Origin: Spirochaetales bacterium
Lineage (GTDB): Bacteria > Spirochaetota > Spirochaetia > SZUA-6 > JAFGRV01
Direction: 5' to 3'
Length of the DNA: 52,194 nt
NCBI GenBank assembly: GCA_016935735.1
Contig: JAFGQK010000374.1
Coordinates: 1-52,194 of the forward strand
The position numbers and the translations under genes were made by a program. Positions 25,517 to 34,077 of the stretch are shown here, piece by piece. The notes under the pieces were generated by a model. It had not been told where the DNA came from, searched no databases, and worked only from the letters and a program-made list of their open reading frames with translations. Position 1 is the first letter of the stretch; each line of letters begins with the position of its first letter.

Positions 25517-25696
25517 ATGGATCTTAAACTAAATTCGAGGGGAAATGGCGCATGTCCATTATGCAAGCGAAAACCAAGGTGCCCAATACGGAAAGCATTG
25601 AAAGAAGGACTTAAATCTGTAAAGCTGCGGAATATACAGAACAATCATCCTGTCGAGGCAGTAATTCATGCATGTCCTGCATTTGAAGAAGATTAA
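25517..25696 (+). CDS. Small Cys-rich hypothetical protein
   Basis: 59 aa, ATG 25517 to TAA 25694. Reads MDLKLNSRGNGACPLCKRK with a CPLC pair, another Cys after six residues and a fourth in HACPAFEED. The basic middle (IRKALKEGLKSVKL) and Cys spacing suggest a small metal-binding or nucleic-acid-binding protein. There is no good ribosome site, but TATATTATAG just upstream could be a -10 for a near-leaderless message. Base composition looks coding; it is otherwise unsupported. Confidence 0.5.
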   Translation: MDLKLNSRGNGACPLCKRKPRCPIRKALKEGLKSVKLRNIQNNHPVEAVIHACPAFEED

Positions 25697-25830
25697 TAAA
25701 TTTCAAACTTTTCAGAAAAGCATAGAGTTACCTGTATTTCCAGGACTGAAAAAAAGTTTTGTATTCTTGACTACATTCTGGGTTTCTGTTATAAAAATCA
25801 GATATTCTTAAGACCAGTACTGTATGAATT

Positions 25831-26949
25831 ATGAAAAGAATCATTGTTTTATTATTAATCATTTTTCTATTTTCCCATTATTCCTGCAAAAAGCAGCAGG
25901 ATAGAGAATCAGTGGCTAAGATCGATATACCGGAAATAGAAATGATCCCGCTTCCCGCTGCACAATTCCAGATGGGTTCTGTACATGGTGATGCAGACGA
26001 AACCCCGGTGCATACTGTTGTTTTTACAAACAATATCCTCATGGGAAAGTATGAAATTACCAACAAACAGGTTGCCGCGGTCTATACATGGGGGCTGGTA
26101 AACGGGAAAATAAAGGTTGATACAGAAACAGTGGTAAATACAGCAGGAGAAGAAAAGGAACTTATCGATATTGATTATCCTGACTGCAAGTTTCATGCAG
26201 CAGATGGGATTTTTTCCGTTATGGAAGGATATGAGGATCATCCCTGCACGCTCATTACCTGGTACGGTGCCGTTATGTTCTGTAATCTTTTAAGCGAAAC
26301 ACAAGGCAGGATGCCTGTCTATAATCCGGCAGACTATAGCTGTGACTGGGAAAAGGACGGGTACAGGCTTCCCACGGAAGCAGAATGGGAATTTGCAGCC
26401 CGGGGCGGTACAGAAAGCAGGGGGTTTGTCTATAGCGGGAGCAACAATCCGGATGAGGTCGCCTGGTTCAGTGGTAATGGAGAAGAAACTACCCACCAGG
26501 TGGGCTTGAAAGCCCCGAATGAATCCGGTTTTTACGATATGAGCGGGAATGTCTGGGAATGCTGCTGGGATTATTATGGGTATTATATCCCGGATATAAT
26601 CGATTATCATACATTTGAATCCGATCTCCTGGAAAAAATGAATCACCCCGGCCGGAAAGACTATATAAAGCAGATATATATTCAGAATAAGGATACACGG
26701 GATTATGAGCTTTCCCCTGAATTGACAAACGAGGAATGCAGAAAAACCTGGGAGGTTTTCAGGGTTGTCGGATTTATTATGGATATGCGAAAGGACCCGA
26801 GAGGAATCAGGTACAGGGACAAGCGTGTTTTAAGGGGAGGAGATTGGGGAAGTGTTCCTTTTTATTTGAGAACGACTTACCGGGGGAGGGTTTTTGCCCA
26901 GCTAAGCAGTACCGGATATGGGTTCCGCGTGGTAAGACCGGACAGGTAA
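25831..26949 (+). CDS. Lipoprotein of the formylglycine-generating enzyme (SUMF1/FGE) family
   Basis: 372 aa. Signal with lipobox HYSC (Cys19). Family blocks in order: IPLPAAQFQMGS near the N terminus, PVHTVVFTNNILMGKYEITNKQ, CTLITWYGAVMFCNLLSE, GYRLPTEAEWEFAARGG, SGFYDMSGNVWECCWD, and RVLRGGDWGS to YGFRVVRP. The true FGE copper Cys pair is not evident, so a catalytic sulfatase-maturing role is doubtful. Many such lipoproteins act as binding or structural modules. It is separated by 66 bp from the DUF362 gene downstream. Confidence 0.87.
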   Translation: MKRIIVLLLIIFLFSHYSCKKQQDRESVAKIDIPEIEMIPLPAAQFQMGSVHGDADETPVHTVVFTNNILMGKYEITNKQVAAVYTWGLVNGKIKVDTETVVNTAGEEKELIDIDYPDCKFHAADGIFSVMEGYEDHPCTLITWYGAVMFCNLLSETQGRMPVYNPADYSCDWEKDGYRLPTEAEWEFAARGGTESRGFVYSGSNNPDEVAWFSGNGEETTHQVGLKAPNESGFYDMSGNVWECCWDYYGYYIPDIIDYHTFESDLLEKMNHPGRKDYIKQIYIQNKDTRDYELSPELTNEECRKTWEVFRVVGFIMDMRKDPRGIRYRDKRVLRGGDWGSVPFYLRTTYRGRVFAQLSSTGYGFRVVRPDR

Positions 26950-27015
26950 TGCCAGTGAATAAAAGAGGGAACCGGAATTTTTATAACGATTAGCCTTTTA
27001 AGGGAGGGAAGATAA

Positions 27016-28014
27016 ATGGATAAAATAGACAGGAGAAAATTCCTGAAACGGGCATTTGTCCTGGGAGCGGGAACCCTTTTCATGAGCCAGGGCTGCACCG
27101 GCAAACAACAGGACAGCCGCATAACAGACCAGGAATCAGCCCGGAACAACGCGGACAGTGAAGAAAAGCAGCCAGCCGGGGATGCATATCTTGGCGTGGC
27201 AAAAGGATCAGGGCCCGGCATCACTTCGGATCCCTCGGGAATAACACGGAAAGCAATAGATGCAATCGGCGGGATATCGCGGTTTGTAAAAAGGGGGGAT
27301 GACGTCATTATCAAACCGAATATCTGCACGGACTATTACTCTTATGAGTATGCAGCAACAACAAACCCGTTTGTTGTCGGAACCATCGTTTCCCTCTGCC
27401 TTGAAGCAGGTGCAAAACGTGTACGTGTTATGGACAGCACAATGCGCGGGTCGGGAAGTTCCGAAAAGGCATACAAAATAAGCGGGATAAAGGATGCAGT
27501 TGAAAAAGCAGGGGGTATTATGGAAATCATGAGCCCCATGAAATTCAGGGAAGCCAGGATCCCGGAAGGATCGGTAATAAAATCCTGGCCCGTGTACCGT
27601 GATATCCTGGAAGCGGATGTTGTCATCAATGTCCCCATACCCAAAGATCATCCGGCCACCGAGTTAACGGTTGGATGCAAAAATCTGATGGGAGTTATCC
27701 TGAACCAGGGAAAGTTTCATGACAGTGTATTATCTCGGCGGATTGCAGATCTTGCCTCCCTTGTCCGGCCGGCTCTTACCGTTGTGGATGCAGTACGAAT
27801 TCTTATACACAATGGCCCTACCGGGGGGAGCCTTTCCGATGTAAAGATAACAAATACAGTGATCGCAAGCCACGATATGATTGCGGCAGATTCATATGCC
27901 ACATCATTATTCTCGTTGACCGGGAATGATATTCTCCATATCAAACATGCCGGTGAAATGGGACTCGGACTCACCGATCTGAGCCGGGTAAGCATTAAAG
28001 AAATAACCGTATAA
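27016..28014 (+). CDS. Tat-type DUF362 protein
   Basis: 332 aa. The N terminus carries a twin-arginine motif (DRRKFLKR) followed by a hydrophobic stretch and MSQGC, so Tat export with possible lipidation is likely. The body is DUF362: VIIKPNICTDYYSYEYAATTNP, VRVMDSTMRGSGS, a DVVINVPIPKDHPATELT block, KNLMGVI, and TVVDAVRILIHNGPTGG. DUF362 proteins are linked to Fe-S or cofactor-dependent redox chemistry. A strong GGAGGGAAGATAA ribosome site is present. The ferredoxin gene follows 12 bp later, so the two probably form one redox unit. Confidence 0.85.
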   Translation: MDKIDRRKFLKRAFVLGAGTLFMSQGCTGKQQDSRITDQESARNNADSEEKQPAGDAYLGVAKGSGPGITSDPSGITRKAIDAIGGISRFVKRGDDVIIKPNICTDYYSYEYAATTNPFVVGTIVSLCLEAGAKRVRVMDSTMRGSGSSEKAYKISGIKDAVEKAGGIMEIMSPMKFREARIPEGSVIKSWPVYRDILEADVVINVPIPKDHPATELTVGCKNLMGVILNQGKFHDSVLSRRIADLASLVRPALTVVDAVRILIHNGPTGGSLSDVKITNTVIASHDMIAADSYATSLFSLTGNDILHIKHAGEMGLGLTDLSRVSIKEITV

Positions 28015-28026
28015 CAAGGTCCGGAT

Positions 28027-29598
28027 ATGATTTCAAAAGACCAGGAAACCGTTTTTCCAGGTATGGATAAATGGAAAATCCTTAAGAAATCGCGGGCCGT
28101 TGTCCAGTGGATATCACTCTTCCTCTTTATTTTTCTCCTGGCATATTTTCCCCGGTTTGAATTATTTATGCGGCTGAATCCTTTTACCGGTTTGAGTGCG
28201 TCCATTGCAGGCAGATCCGCACTTATCTATTTTTTACCGGCTTTATTTGTGCTTGCAGCGACATTCCTTTTCGGCCGTATCTGGTGCGGGTGGATATGTC
28301 CCCTCGGAACGGTTCTTGATAGTGCCGGGTTCAGAAAAAAGAAAAAACCGGGGCGGTCCCGTATTACATGGGAAACATCCACTCCTGTTAAAAAACATGA
28401 CAGGGGTTTAAGAAAAATCAAGTACCTCCTGCTTGTTATCGTACTTGTATGTGCCCTTTTCGGGAATCTCTCTCTTATCATACTGGACCCTGTTACTATA
28501 ATGACAAGAACATTCACCGTAAGCATACTTCCCGCTGTAAATCATATTGTTACGGAAATCGAACGTTATCTATACAATTTTGATTTCCTGCATGGCGCCC
28601 TTGATGCGCTGGATTCTCTTATACGGGGTACGATTCTCCCTTTTAACCGGAGTTACTTTTACCAGAATATCGTCGTACTCCTGGTTTTCCTCGGTATTAT
28701 TCTTCTTAATCTGGGAGCACACCGTTTCTGGTGCAGGTATCTTTGTCCTCTCGGGGGGCTTCTGGCATTTATTTCACGGTTTTCCCTTTTCAAGAGGCAG
28801 GTAGTTCCGGCCTGCACACAATGTGCTTCCTGCAGCCATGCATGTCCCATGGATGCGATTCGTGCGGACAAACAGTATAAAAGTGAACAGGAAGAATGCA
28901 CACTCTGCCTTGATTGTTTTACACAGTGTCCTGAAAACAGCCTTGCCTTTTCTGCCCGGCGGGAAAAGGATCCGGTGAAAGGAGTCAGGCTATCCCGCAA
29001 AAATTTCCTGGTGGGTATAGGCGCTGCTGCCCTGGGTACCGGTTTTCTTAAAGGAGATATAGGCGGGATCAAGCCGGATGTCGTCCTTATCCGTCCCCCG
29101 GGTGTAACCGACGAGGTGAATTTTCTCTCCCAATGCATCCGCTGCGGGCAGTGCATGAAGGTCTGTCCTACATCGGGTCTCCAGCCATGCCTGCTTGAAT
29201 CCGGGATAAGCGGATTCTGGACACCACGGCTTACACCACGGGCAGGACCGTGTGATTATACCTGTCATCTCTGCGGGCAGGTTTGTCCCACCAGGGCAAT
29301 ACCGGAACTCACCTTATCGATAAAACAACAAACCCGCCTGGGTAAAGCAGTGGTCGATACAAAACGCTGCCTGGAATGGGCAGAGGGGGCAGATTGTCTT
29401 ATCTGCCGGGAATTTTGTCCCCTGCCGGTAAAAGCTGTGGAAAGAAGGGAACGGATTGAAATTGATGAACAGGGAAAAATAAAGATAGTGCACGGTCCTT
29501 TTGTCATAGCGGAACGCTGTATCGGGTGCGGTATTTGCGAGAATCTCTGTCCAGTAGAGGGCGATGCAGCAATCCGGGTAATGCGTAAAGATATCTGA
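28027..29598 (+). CDS. Membrane polyferredoxin (NapH/YccM-like) with added ferredoxin half
   Basis: 523 aa. Residues 25-250 have four to five helices and two Cys pairs of the NapH type (CGWICPLG and WCRYLCPLGG). Then two 4Fe-4S sites: CTQCASCSHACP and CTLCLDCFTQCP (about 262-300). A second hydrophobic, Tat-like stretch (SRKNFLVGIGAAALG) leads to three more clusters: CIRCGQCMKVCP, CHLCGQVCP, CIGCGICENLCP. It should pass electrons between a quinone or ferredoxin and an extracytoplasmic partner, here probably the DUF362 protein. The fused second half is typical of a MauM/NapG-like module joined to NapH. Confidence 0.88.
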   Translation: MISKDQETVFPGMDKWKILKKSRAVVQWISLFLFIFLLAYFPRFELFMRLNPFTGLSASIAGRSALIYFLPALFVLAATFLFGRIWCGWICPLGTVLDSAGFRKKKKPGRSRITWETSTPVKKHDRGLRKIKYLLLVIVLVCALFGNLSLIILDPVTIMTRTFTVSILPAVNHIVTEIERYLYNFDFLHGALDALDSLIRGTILPFNRSYFYQNIVVLLVFLGIILLNLGAHRFWCRYLCPLGGLLAFISRFSLFKRQVVPACTQCASCSHACPMDAIRADKQYKSEQEECTLCLDCFTQCPENSLAFSARREKDPVKGVRLSRKNFLVGIGAAALGTGFLKGDIGGIKPDVVLIRPPGVTDEVNFLSQCIRCGQCMKVCPTSGLQPCLLESGISGFWTPRLTPRAGPCDYTCHLCGQVCPTRAIPELTLSIKQQTRLGKAVVDTKRCLEWAEGADCLICREFCPLPVKAVERRERIEIDEQGKIKIVHGPFVIAERCIGCGICENLCPVEGDAAIRVMRKDI

Positions 29599-29601
29599 AA
29601 C

Positions 29602-30777
29602 CTATTCAGTTTTCCCGGATTCCGCATCAGATATGGCAGTATTTGTATTCCCCTGATCCTGGCTTGTTTTAAGCACCTTTTCAAAGGATTTTTTCTGTTT
29701 TTCAAACTGTGTAAGATCTTTTTGTAAAGATTTTATCTCCTGTTCCTCTTTTGCAATCTGATTTTTTATTTGTTCAATTTTATTCGTTGTCTTTACTATT
29801 TTACTGTCAACCTTTTGTATTTCTATAAGGGTTTCGTATCTCTTTATTTCTTCCTTATACTCTTTATTTTTCTGCTCAAGACCGGATATATCCATGGCAT
29901 ATTCTCCGGTCCGGGGATTCCCGACCGCCTCTGCAAGATGATGATCCAGAAAAAGATTTCCCATAACCACACAATAATCGTGAATTTTTGCATCAATATC
30001 CGATAGTTCTGCTTCGAGTTCATGTATTTTTTTATGCGGCTTCCCTTTTGCATCCAGGGAAACAAGCTTTTTCCGAAGTCCATCTTTATTCTTTTCCAAT
30101 TCAGTCAAGTCACTATTCAGTCGTTTGACCTCTTTTTCATTTTCTATCAGGGATTTGACCGTATTATCAAGTGCTTTGTCTTTTGCTTCTTCGACAAAAT
30201 CCGTTATAAGAATTGCTTTCCCTGCCTGCCGGTATAATCCCGGGTACCGTAAAAGCAGAAACTTGTGCTTCTGGTTTCTGTACATTGACTTTGCTGCATC
30301 CACGAACTGTTTAATGATATTTTTTTCTTCCTGATTCTCGGATACAGCTACTTTATTAAACTGGTTGCATTTTATATCCTGCCTTATAAGCTCGGTAAAA
30401 ATATGTTCATATGACCGAAGCTTTTCCCTGTCCTGCCTGAAAACAGTATATGCTGCATTCCCGATATTCTCATATATTGATTTGAATATTTTCTCCCTTT
30501 CCGAAACCAGAGCTTTCAGTTCGGCAGTCTTTTGGTTAAGTTCCTCCAGTTTCGTATCCGTTTCCTTTATTTCCTTTATCATATTCTTTTTCAGGGGAAT
30601 CCCTTTTTTTAATTCGCGGATTTTTTCAAAAACCTCAAAAAGGGGGGTGTCCATTATTATCCGGGGTTCCAATCCGGACAACTCATTCCCGATTTTATTT
30701 TTTATTTCATTAATTTCAATATCCTGCATACTTATTTTTTTTCTTAATTCCGCTATTGTCTTATTATATTCACTCAT
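29602..30777 (-). CDS. Coiled-coil protein of unknown function
   Basis: 391 aa with no signal or transmembrane segment. Long heptad regions at about 1-35, 70-115, 205-265 and 300-375, dense in Glu, Lys and Gln (KKIKNKIG, LEELNQKTAEL, DLTELEKNKDGLRKK). The middle (115-205) is more globular with NQKHKFLLLRYPGLYRQAGKA. There are no Walker motifs, so it is not an SMC/Rad50 fragment. It may be a cytoplasmic structural filament or scaffold. It ends 3 bp from the polyferredoxin stop in convergent orientation. Confidence 0.7.
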   Translation of the reverse strand: MSEYNKTIAELRKKISMQDIEINEIKNKIGNELSGLEPRIIMDTPLFEVFEKIRELKKGIPLKKNMIKEIKETDTKLEELNQKTAELKALVSEREKIFKSIYENIGNAAYTVFRQDREKLRSYEHIFTELIRQDIKCNQFNKVAVSENQEEKNIIKQFVDAAKSMYRNQKHKFLLLRYPGLYRQAGKAILITDFVEEAKDKALDNTVKSLIENEKEVKRLNSDLTELEKNKDGLRKKLVSLDAKGKPHKKIHELEAELSDIDAKIHDYCVVMGNLFLDHHLAEAVGNPRTGEYAMDISGLEQKNKEYKEEIKRYETLIEIQKVDSKIVKTTNKIEQIKNQIAKEEQEIKSLQKDLTQFEKQKKSFEKVLKTSQDQGNTNTAISDAESGKTE

Positions 30778-30873
30778 AAAATCCTCCTTAACAACATGTC
30801 ATATTATAAATAAAAACCATTAGTTTTACTATCACTTCCGAAAAAATTCTTTTGTTCTCAAAAAAAATAATTA

Positions 30874-31758
30874 TTAAAGATAACCTGTATAAAAAGATGC
30901 ATCCGCAGGCAGGGCTCCCTTTATGCTGCAAAGAGCCCCGGCGAACCGGTCTGCTTTATCGACTATTTCCTGGTAAGGCCATTGATGCAGTAACCCTGCA
31001 CCGAGTAAGGCGGCAAACCCGTCTCCTGCACCAACTGTATCAATGACAGGGACTCCTTTCTGTTCCGAGTGATACTGTTCATGCAACGTGTAGAGTGAAG
31101 CACCCCTGCTCCCTTTGGTGACACAGACCACGTCAATATCAAATAAAGTGATAATTTTTTGTATAATGGTGTATTCGTCTCCCTTTAAGTGGAACATATC
31201 CTTAAGGCAGGCAAGTTCCTCGTCATTTGCCTTTAAAACAGTACAGGCAGACAACGATCTTTTAATGATATTCTTTGAATAGAAATTCTGCCGCAGGTTA
31301 ATATCAAAAAGAATGATGGTACCCTTTTTTAAAGTCCCAAGCAATGCAGAGAGAGTTTTTCTTGATATATGATTTCTCTGTACCAGTGTCCCGAAATAGA
31401 AAAGATCCACACCGGATTGAATAAACGAGAAAAGCGCCGGTCCCGGTCTGATATAATCATAAGCCATATTCTTTTTTATAATGAACGAGGGAACCCCTTC
31501 CGGATCCAGGTGAACAAGAACCTGACCGGTCCGGTGCCGGGCATCTTCATGAAGGAAATCCAGTTTCATGTTATTCTTGAGCATGAATTGCTTCACTTCA
31601 TTTCCATTTGTATCCGTACCGATTGCAGATACAAATGCCACTTCATGTCCGGTGTTATGAAGATGAAAAGAAAAATTAAACGGGGCCCCACCCAGGTATT
31701 TGTATTGGGGATAGATATCAAAAAGAATTTCTCCGGTACTTATAATACGAGAACTCAT
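30874..31758 (-). CDS. PfkB-family sugar kinase (fructokinase-like)
   Basis: 294 aa. Phosphorylates a sugar or nucleoside with ATP. The first PfkB signature appears as LGGAPFNFSFHL, and the second as DTVGAGDGFAALLGAGLL with the catalytic Asp. The N-terminal SSRIISTGEILFDIYP strand matches fructokinases. The substrate is not set by sequence; fructose is likely since enzyme I and enolase supply the same pathway. Its ATG overlaps the end of the upstream hypothetical gene (31755-31758), so they are co-translated. Confidence 0.9.
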   Translation of the reverse strand: MSSRIISTGEILFDIYPQYKYLGGAPFNFSFHLHNTGHEVAFVSAIGTDTNGNEVKQFMLKNNMKLDFLHEDARHRTGQVLVHLDPEGVPSFIIKKNMAYDYIRPGPALFSFIQSGVDLFYFGTLVQRNHISRKTLSALLGTLKKGTIILFDINLRQNFYSKNIIKRSLSACTVLKANDEELACLKDMFHLKGDEYTIIQKIITLFDIDVVCVTKGSRGASLYTLHEQYHSEQKGVPVIDTVGAGDGFAALLGAGLLHQWPYQEIVDKADRFAGALCSIKGALPADASFYTGYL

Positions 31759-32822
31759 TTTGTTGAAAAAGAATGAAGTTTATAAATATTTTCCAGCTGG
31801 TTCTTTAAAAAGGAAATAAGGTGTGCCGGCTCAAGGCATTTTAACTGGATTGAAAGCTTAAGGTAATTTTCCCTGGAATAACACCTGTCCAGATTATCCA
31901 GCAGGCCCTGGAATTTTTTCTTTTCGGATTCCTTAAGGGGGGCTTTACTGTCGATACATTCCACTTTATATGGCTGGATATAAGCACTCAGTATTTCCTG
32001 TGCAAGTTTTTCCCTGTTTTCCTCCAGATTTACCTGGTCGATGAAGAGTGATTTCATATAGATATCCATGTTGCGAAGTTCAAGATATGTATACCGTGCT
32101 TTTGCATTGATGGTTTCGACATTATCTTCCCCTTTAAACTTATAATTCCCGAATACGACCAGCCGGGGCATGTTCTTTTTAAACTTTTCTATTGCTTCCG
32201 GGATTTCATATGCCAGATCGAGCTGAAAATGCTTCTCCAATCTGGCAACAAGATCTGTTGCTGCCATAATAGTATTGAGGGTATCCTGCTGGTTTCGTGA
32301 AATTGTTATAATAAGAATCCCTTTTTCCGTTTCAAGACAGTCGATCTTGTGGATATCTGAATAATGCTTCTTTATTTTCTGGACCGTTTTTATATCCAGC
32401 TTTGTCAGGTACGGGACAAGTATTTCTTTTTTATCTGAAGTAGCCGGTGTGGTAATTTCCTGTAACAGGTAAACATATCTCTTTTTATCACTATATTTAT
32501 TCATTTCATCATACATTTCCAGCATGGATTCAAGCTGGCTCATTAAAAATGAATTCGTCGGTTTGGGAAATATTTTTGGATATCTTTCACGCAGAACGCC
32601 GATCATTGCGGAAAATTGATCCTCGTCCGGGACAATGGTGACGGTATTTACCTGTTTGTTCATAAGTTCGTATAAATAGTTTTTTGTCACCAGATTATGT
32701 TTAACAATATCACCATCTTTTAATGAGAAAACATGGGATTTTTCAAGATCTGCGGTTTCGATTTGAATTTGCATTTCATCGATTTGAGGTATCTCAAGCA
32801 AATATTTTAACCCAATCTGCAT
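31755..32822 (-). CDS. Hypothetical protein, translationally coupled to sugar kinase
   Basis: 355 aa, cytosolic by composition. It is mixed alpha/beta, with motifs such as VTIVPDEDQFSAMIGVLRERYPKIFP, a central KKHYSDIHKIDCLETEKGILIITIS and a C-terminal helical block with repeated KLSIQLKCLEPAHLISFL. I do not recognise a family. Its four-base overlap with the PfkB kinase suggests a shared job. It could regulate the kinase or sense a metabolite. No catalytic motif is evident. Confidence 0.65.
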   Translation of the reverse strand: MQIGLKYLLEIPQIDEMQIQIETADLEKSHVFSLKDGDIVKHNLVTKNYLYELMNKQVNTVTIVPDEDQFSAMIGVLRERYPKIFPKPTNSFLMSQLESMLEMYDEMNKYSDKKRYVYLLQEITTPATSDKKEILVPYLTKLDIKTVQKIKKHYSDIHKIDCLETEKGILIITISRNQQDTLNTIMAATDLVARLEKHFQLDLAYEIPEAIEKFKKNMPRLVVFGNYKFKGEDNVETINAKARYTYLELRNMDIYMKSLFIDQVNLEENREKLAQEILSAYIQPYKVECIDSKAPLKESEKKKFQGLLDNLDRCYSRENYLKLSIQLKCLEPAHLISFLKNQLENIYKLHSFSTK

Positions 32823-32991
32823 TTCATAACCAGTTTATACTGGTTAAAAGGCCTTTGTCAAGTAGATATCTGTTGAATTCTCTCCGTAACACTTACGTTG
32901 ACCAAAACCTTTCCGGATTTGATATCTTTACAGATCATAAAGTATTTCCCGGTTTTCTTATTTTGAGTTGTGGGATCAAGCCTTTGCTGTA

Positions 32992-33855
32992 TCAATGGTG
33001 TCTGTACATATCCGAAATTTTGATATCGGGATGATGATAACTTTTTCCCTCCTCAATATTCCAGTGCCGGATGGCTTTAACAGGGCACCATTCGACACAT
33101 GCCATACACATTTCACAATGATGCTGCCAGACCGGTTTGTTCCCTGTCATTTTAATATTTCCTGCAGGACAAACCTTTGCGCAGACAGAACAGCCATTAC
33201 ATTTATCATCAGCAGAAATACTTTTATCGGTTAACGGGATCAGTTCATGGTATGTCAGCTTTGTATCTCCCGGTTCTTTTGATTTTTCTTTAAGGTGTAT
33301 TATATAAAAATTTTGCAGCAAGAAATTCATCGGGGTTATTAAAAAATAAAAGAGTGATTTTAGTATCCTGTAGTTATTCCTTTTCTTTCCGGCTATACAC
33401 TGGTAAATAACCTCAATCTTTTTCCTGCATTTTTTGAACATGGTTTCATGGTTTTGATCCTGAAAAAAATAATAATTCAGATTATTCATAGGCAGGTTGA
33501 TGGAGAATTCCGCAGAAAGTTTCCCCCCCTTTGATTTGATTAATCTGCCCAGGTTTTTTAAGGTGGGAAGTGCATTAAAACTCTCACGGCCTCCGCAGGT
33601 GCAAACGGCAAAAATATATTTTGTATCTATATTTTCCAGTTTCTTAACGAATCCCTCCACCATCAATGGGATACCGTAAAGCTGAGCCATATAACAGGGG
33701 AATACGATACCGATACTATCTGCTTTTATATTTATATGGAGCCTGTCCATGACCGACGGAATGGATATTAATGTCCCTTTTGTTTTTTCTGCAATATCCC
33801 TTGCCGCGGCAAGGGAATTTCCTGTCCCGGAAAAATAATAAATTTCCGTATTCAT
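32992..33855 (-). CDS. EFR1-type flavodoxin-ferredoxin fusion
   Basis: 287 aa. N-terminal flavodoxin fold with the FMN phosphate loop YYFSGTGNSLAAA and GIVFPCYMAQLYGIP, then AVCTCGGRES. The C-terminal part has two 4Fe-4S sites, CNGCSVCAKVCP and CEMCMACVEWCP, with HWNIEEG afterwards. This is the EFR1 (ferrodoxin) family of anaerobes, passing electrons between FMN and Fe-S. It is cytosolic; a hydrophobic patch at about 180-200 could attach it to the membrane. Gene order gives no partner. Confidence 0.9.
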   Translation of the reverse strand: MNTEIYYFSGTGNSLAAARDIAEKTKGTLISIPSVMDRLHINIKADSIGIVFPCYMAQLYGIPLMVEGFVKKLENIDTKYIFAVCTCGGRESFNALPTLKNLGRLIKSKGGKLSAEFSINLPMNNLNYYFFQDQNHETMFKKCRKKIEVIYQCIAGKKRNNYRILKSLFYFLITPMNFLLQNFYIIHLKEKSKEPGDTKLTYHELIPLTDKSISADDKCNGCSVCAKVCPAGNIKMTGNKPVWQHHCEMCMACVEWCPVKAIRHWNIEEGKSYHHPDIKISDMYRHH

Positions 33856-34077
33856 AATAAAATTATTCCCCTAAATACAGAATGTTTCCATGCAAGTTAT
33901 ACCTGATTATTTATCACATTACAACTGCCTTTTCAATAAAATTATTGAATAATGCAATAAAAACCAATCGACACCAACCCGTGGAAAGCCCGTTGGAATA
34001 AAACGGATAAATGTGTATATTGATGTTTATAAACGTATACGAAGTACGGCATGTATAACTATTCCAGAGGAGTGACT

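Noticed and set aside
25831..26949. Sulfatase-activating enzyme
   Set aside because: The family fold is clear, but I do not see the catalytic Cys pair, so only family membership is claimed.
32823..32991. Minus-strand reading in the spacer after the flavodoxin gene
   Set aside because: About 35 codons look coding-like, but there is no start and no recognised family; it may be chance.
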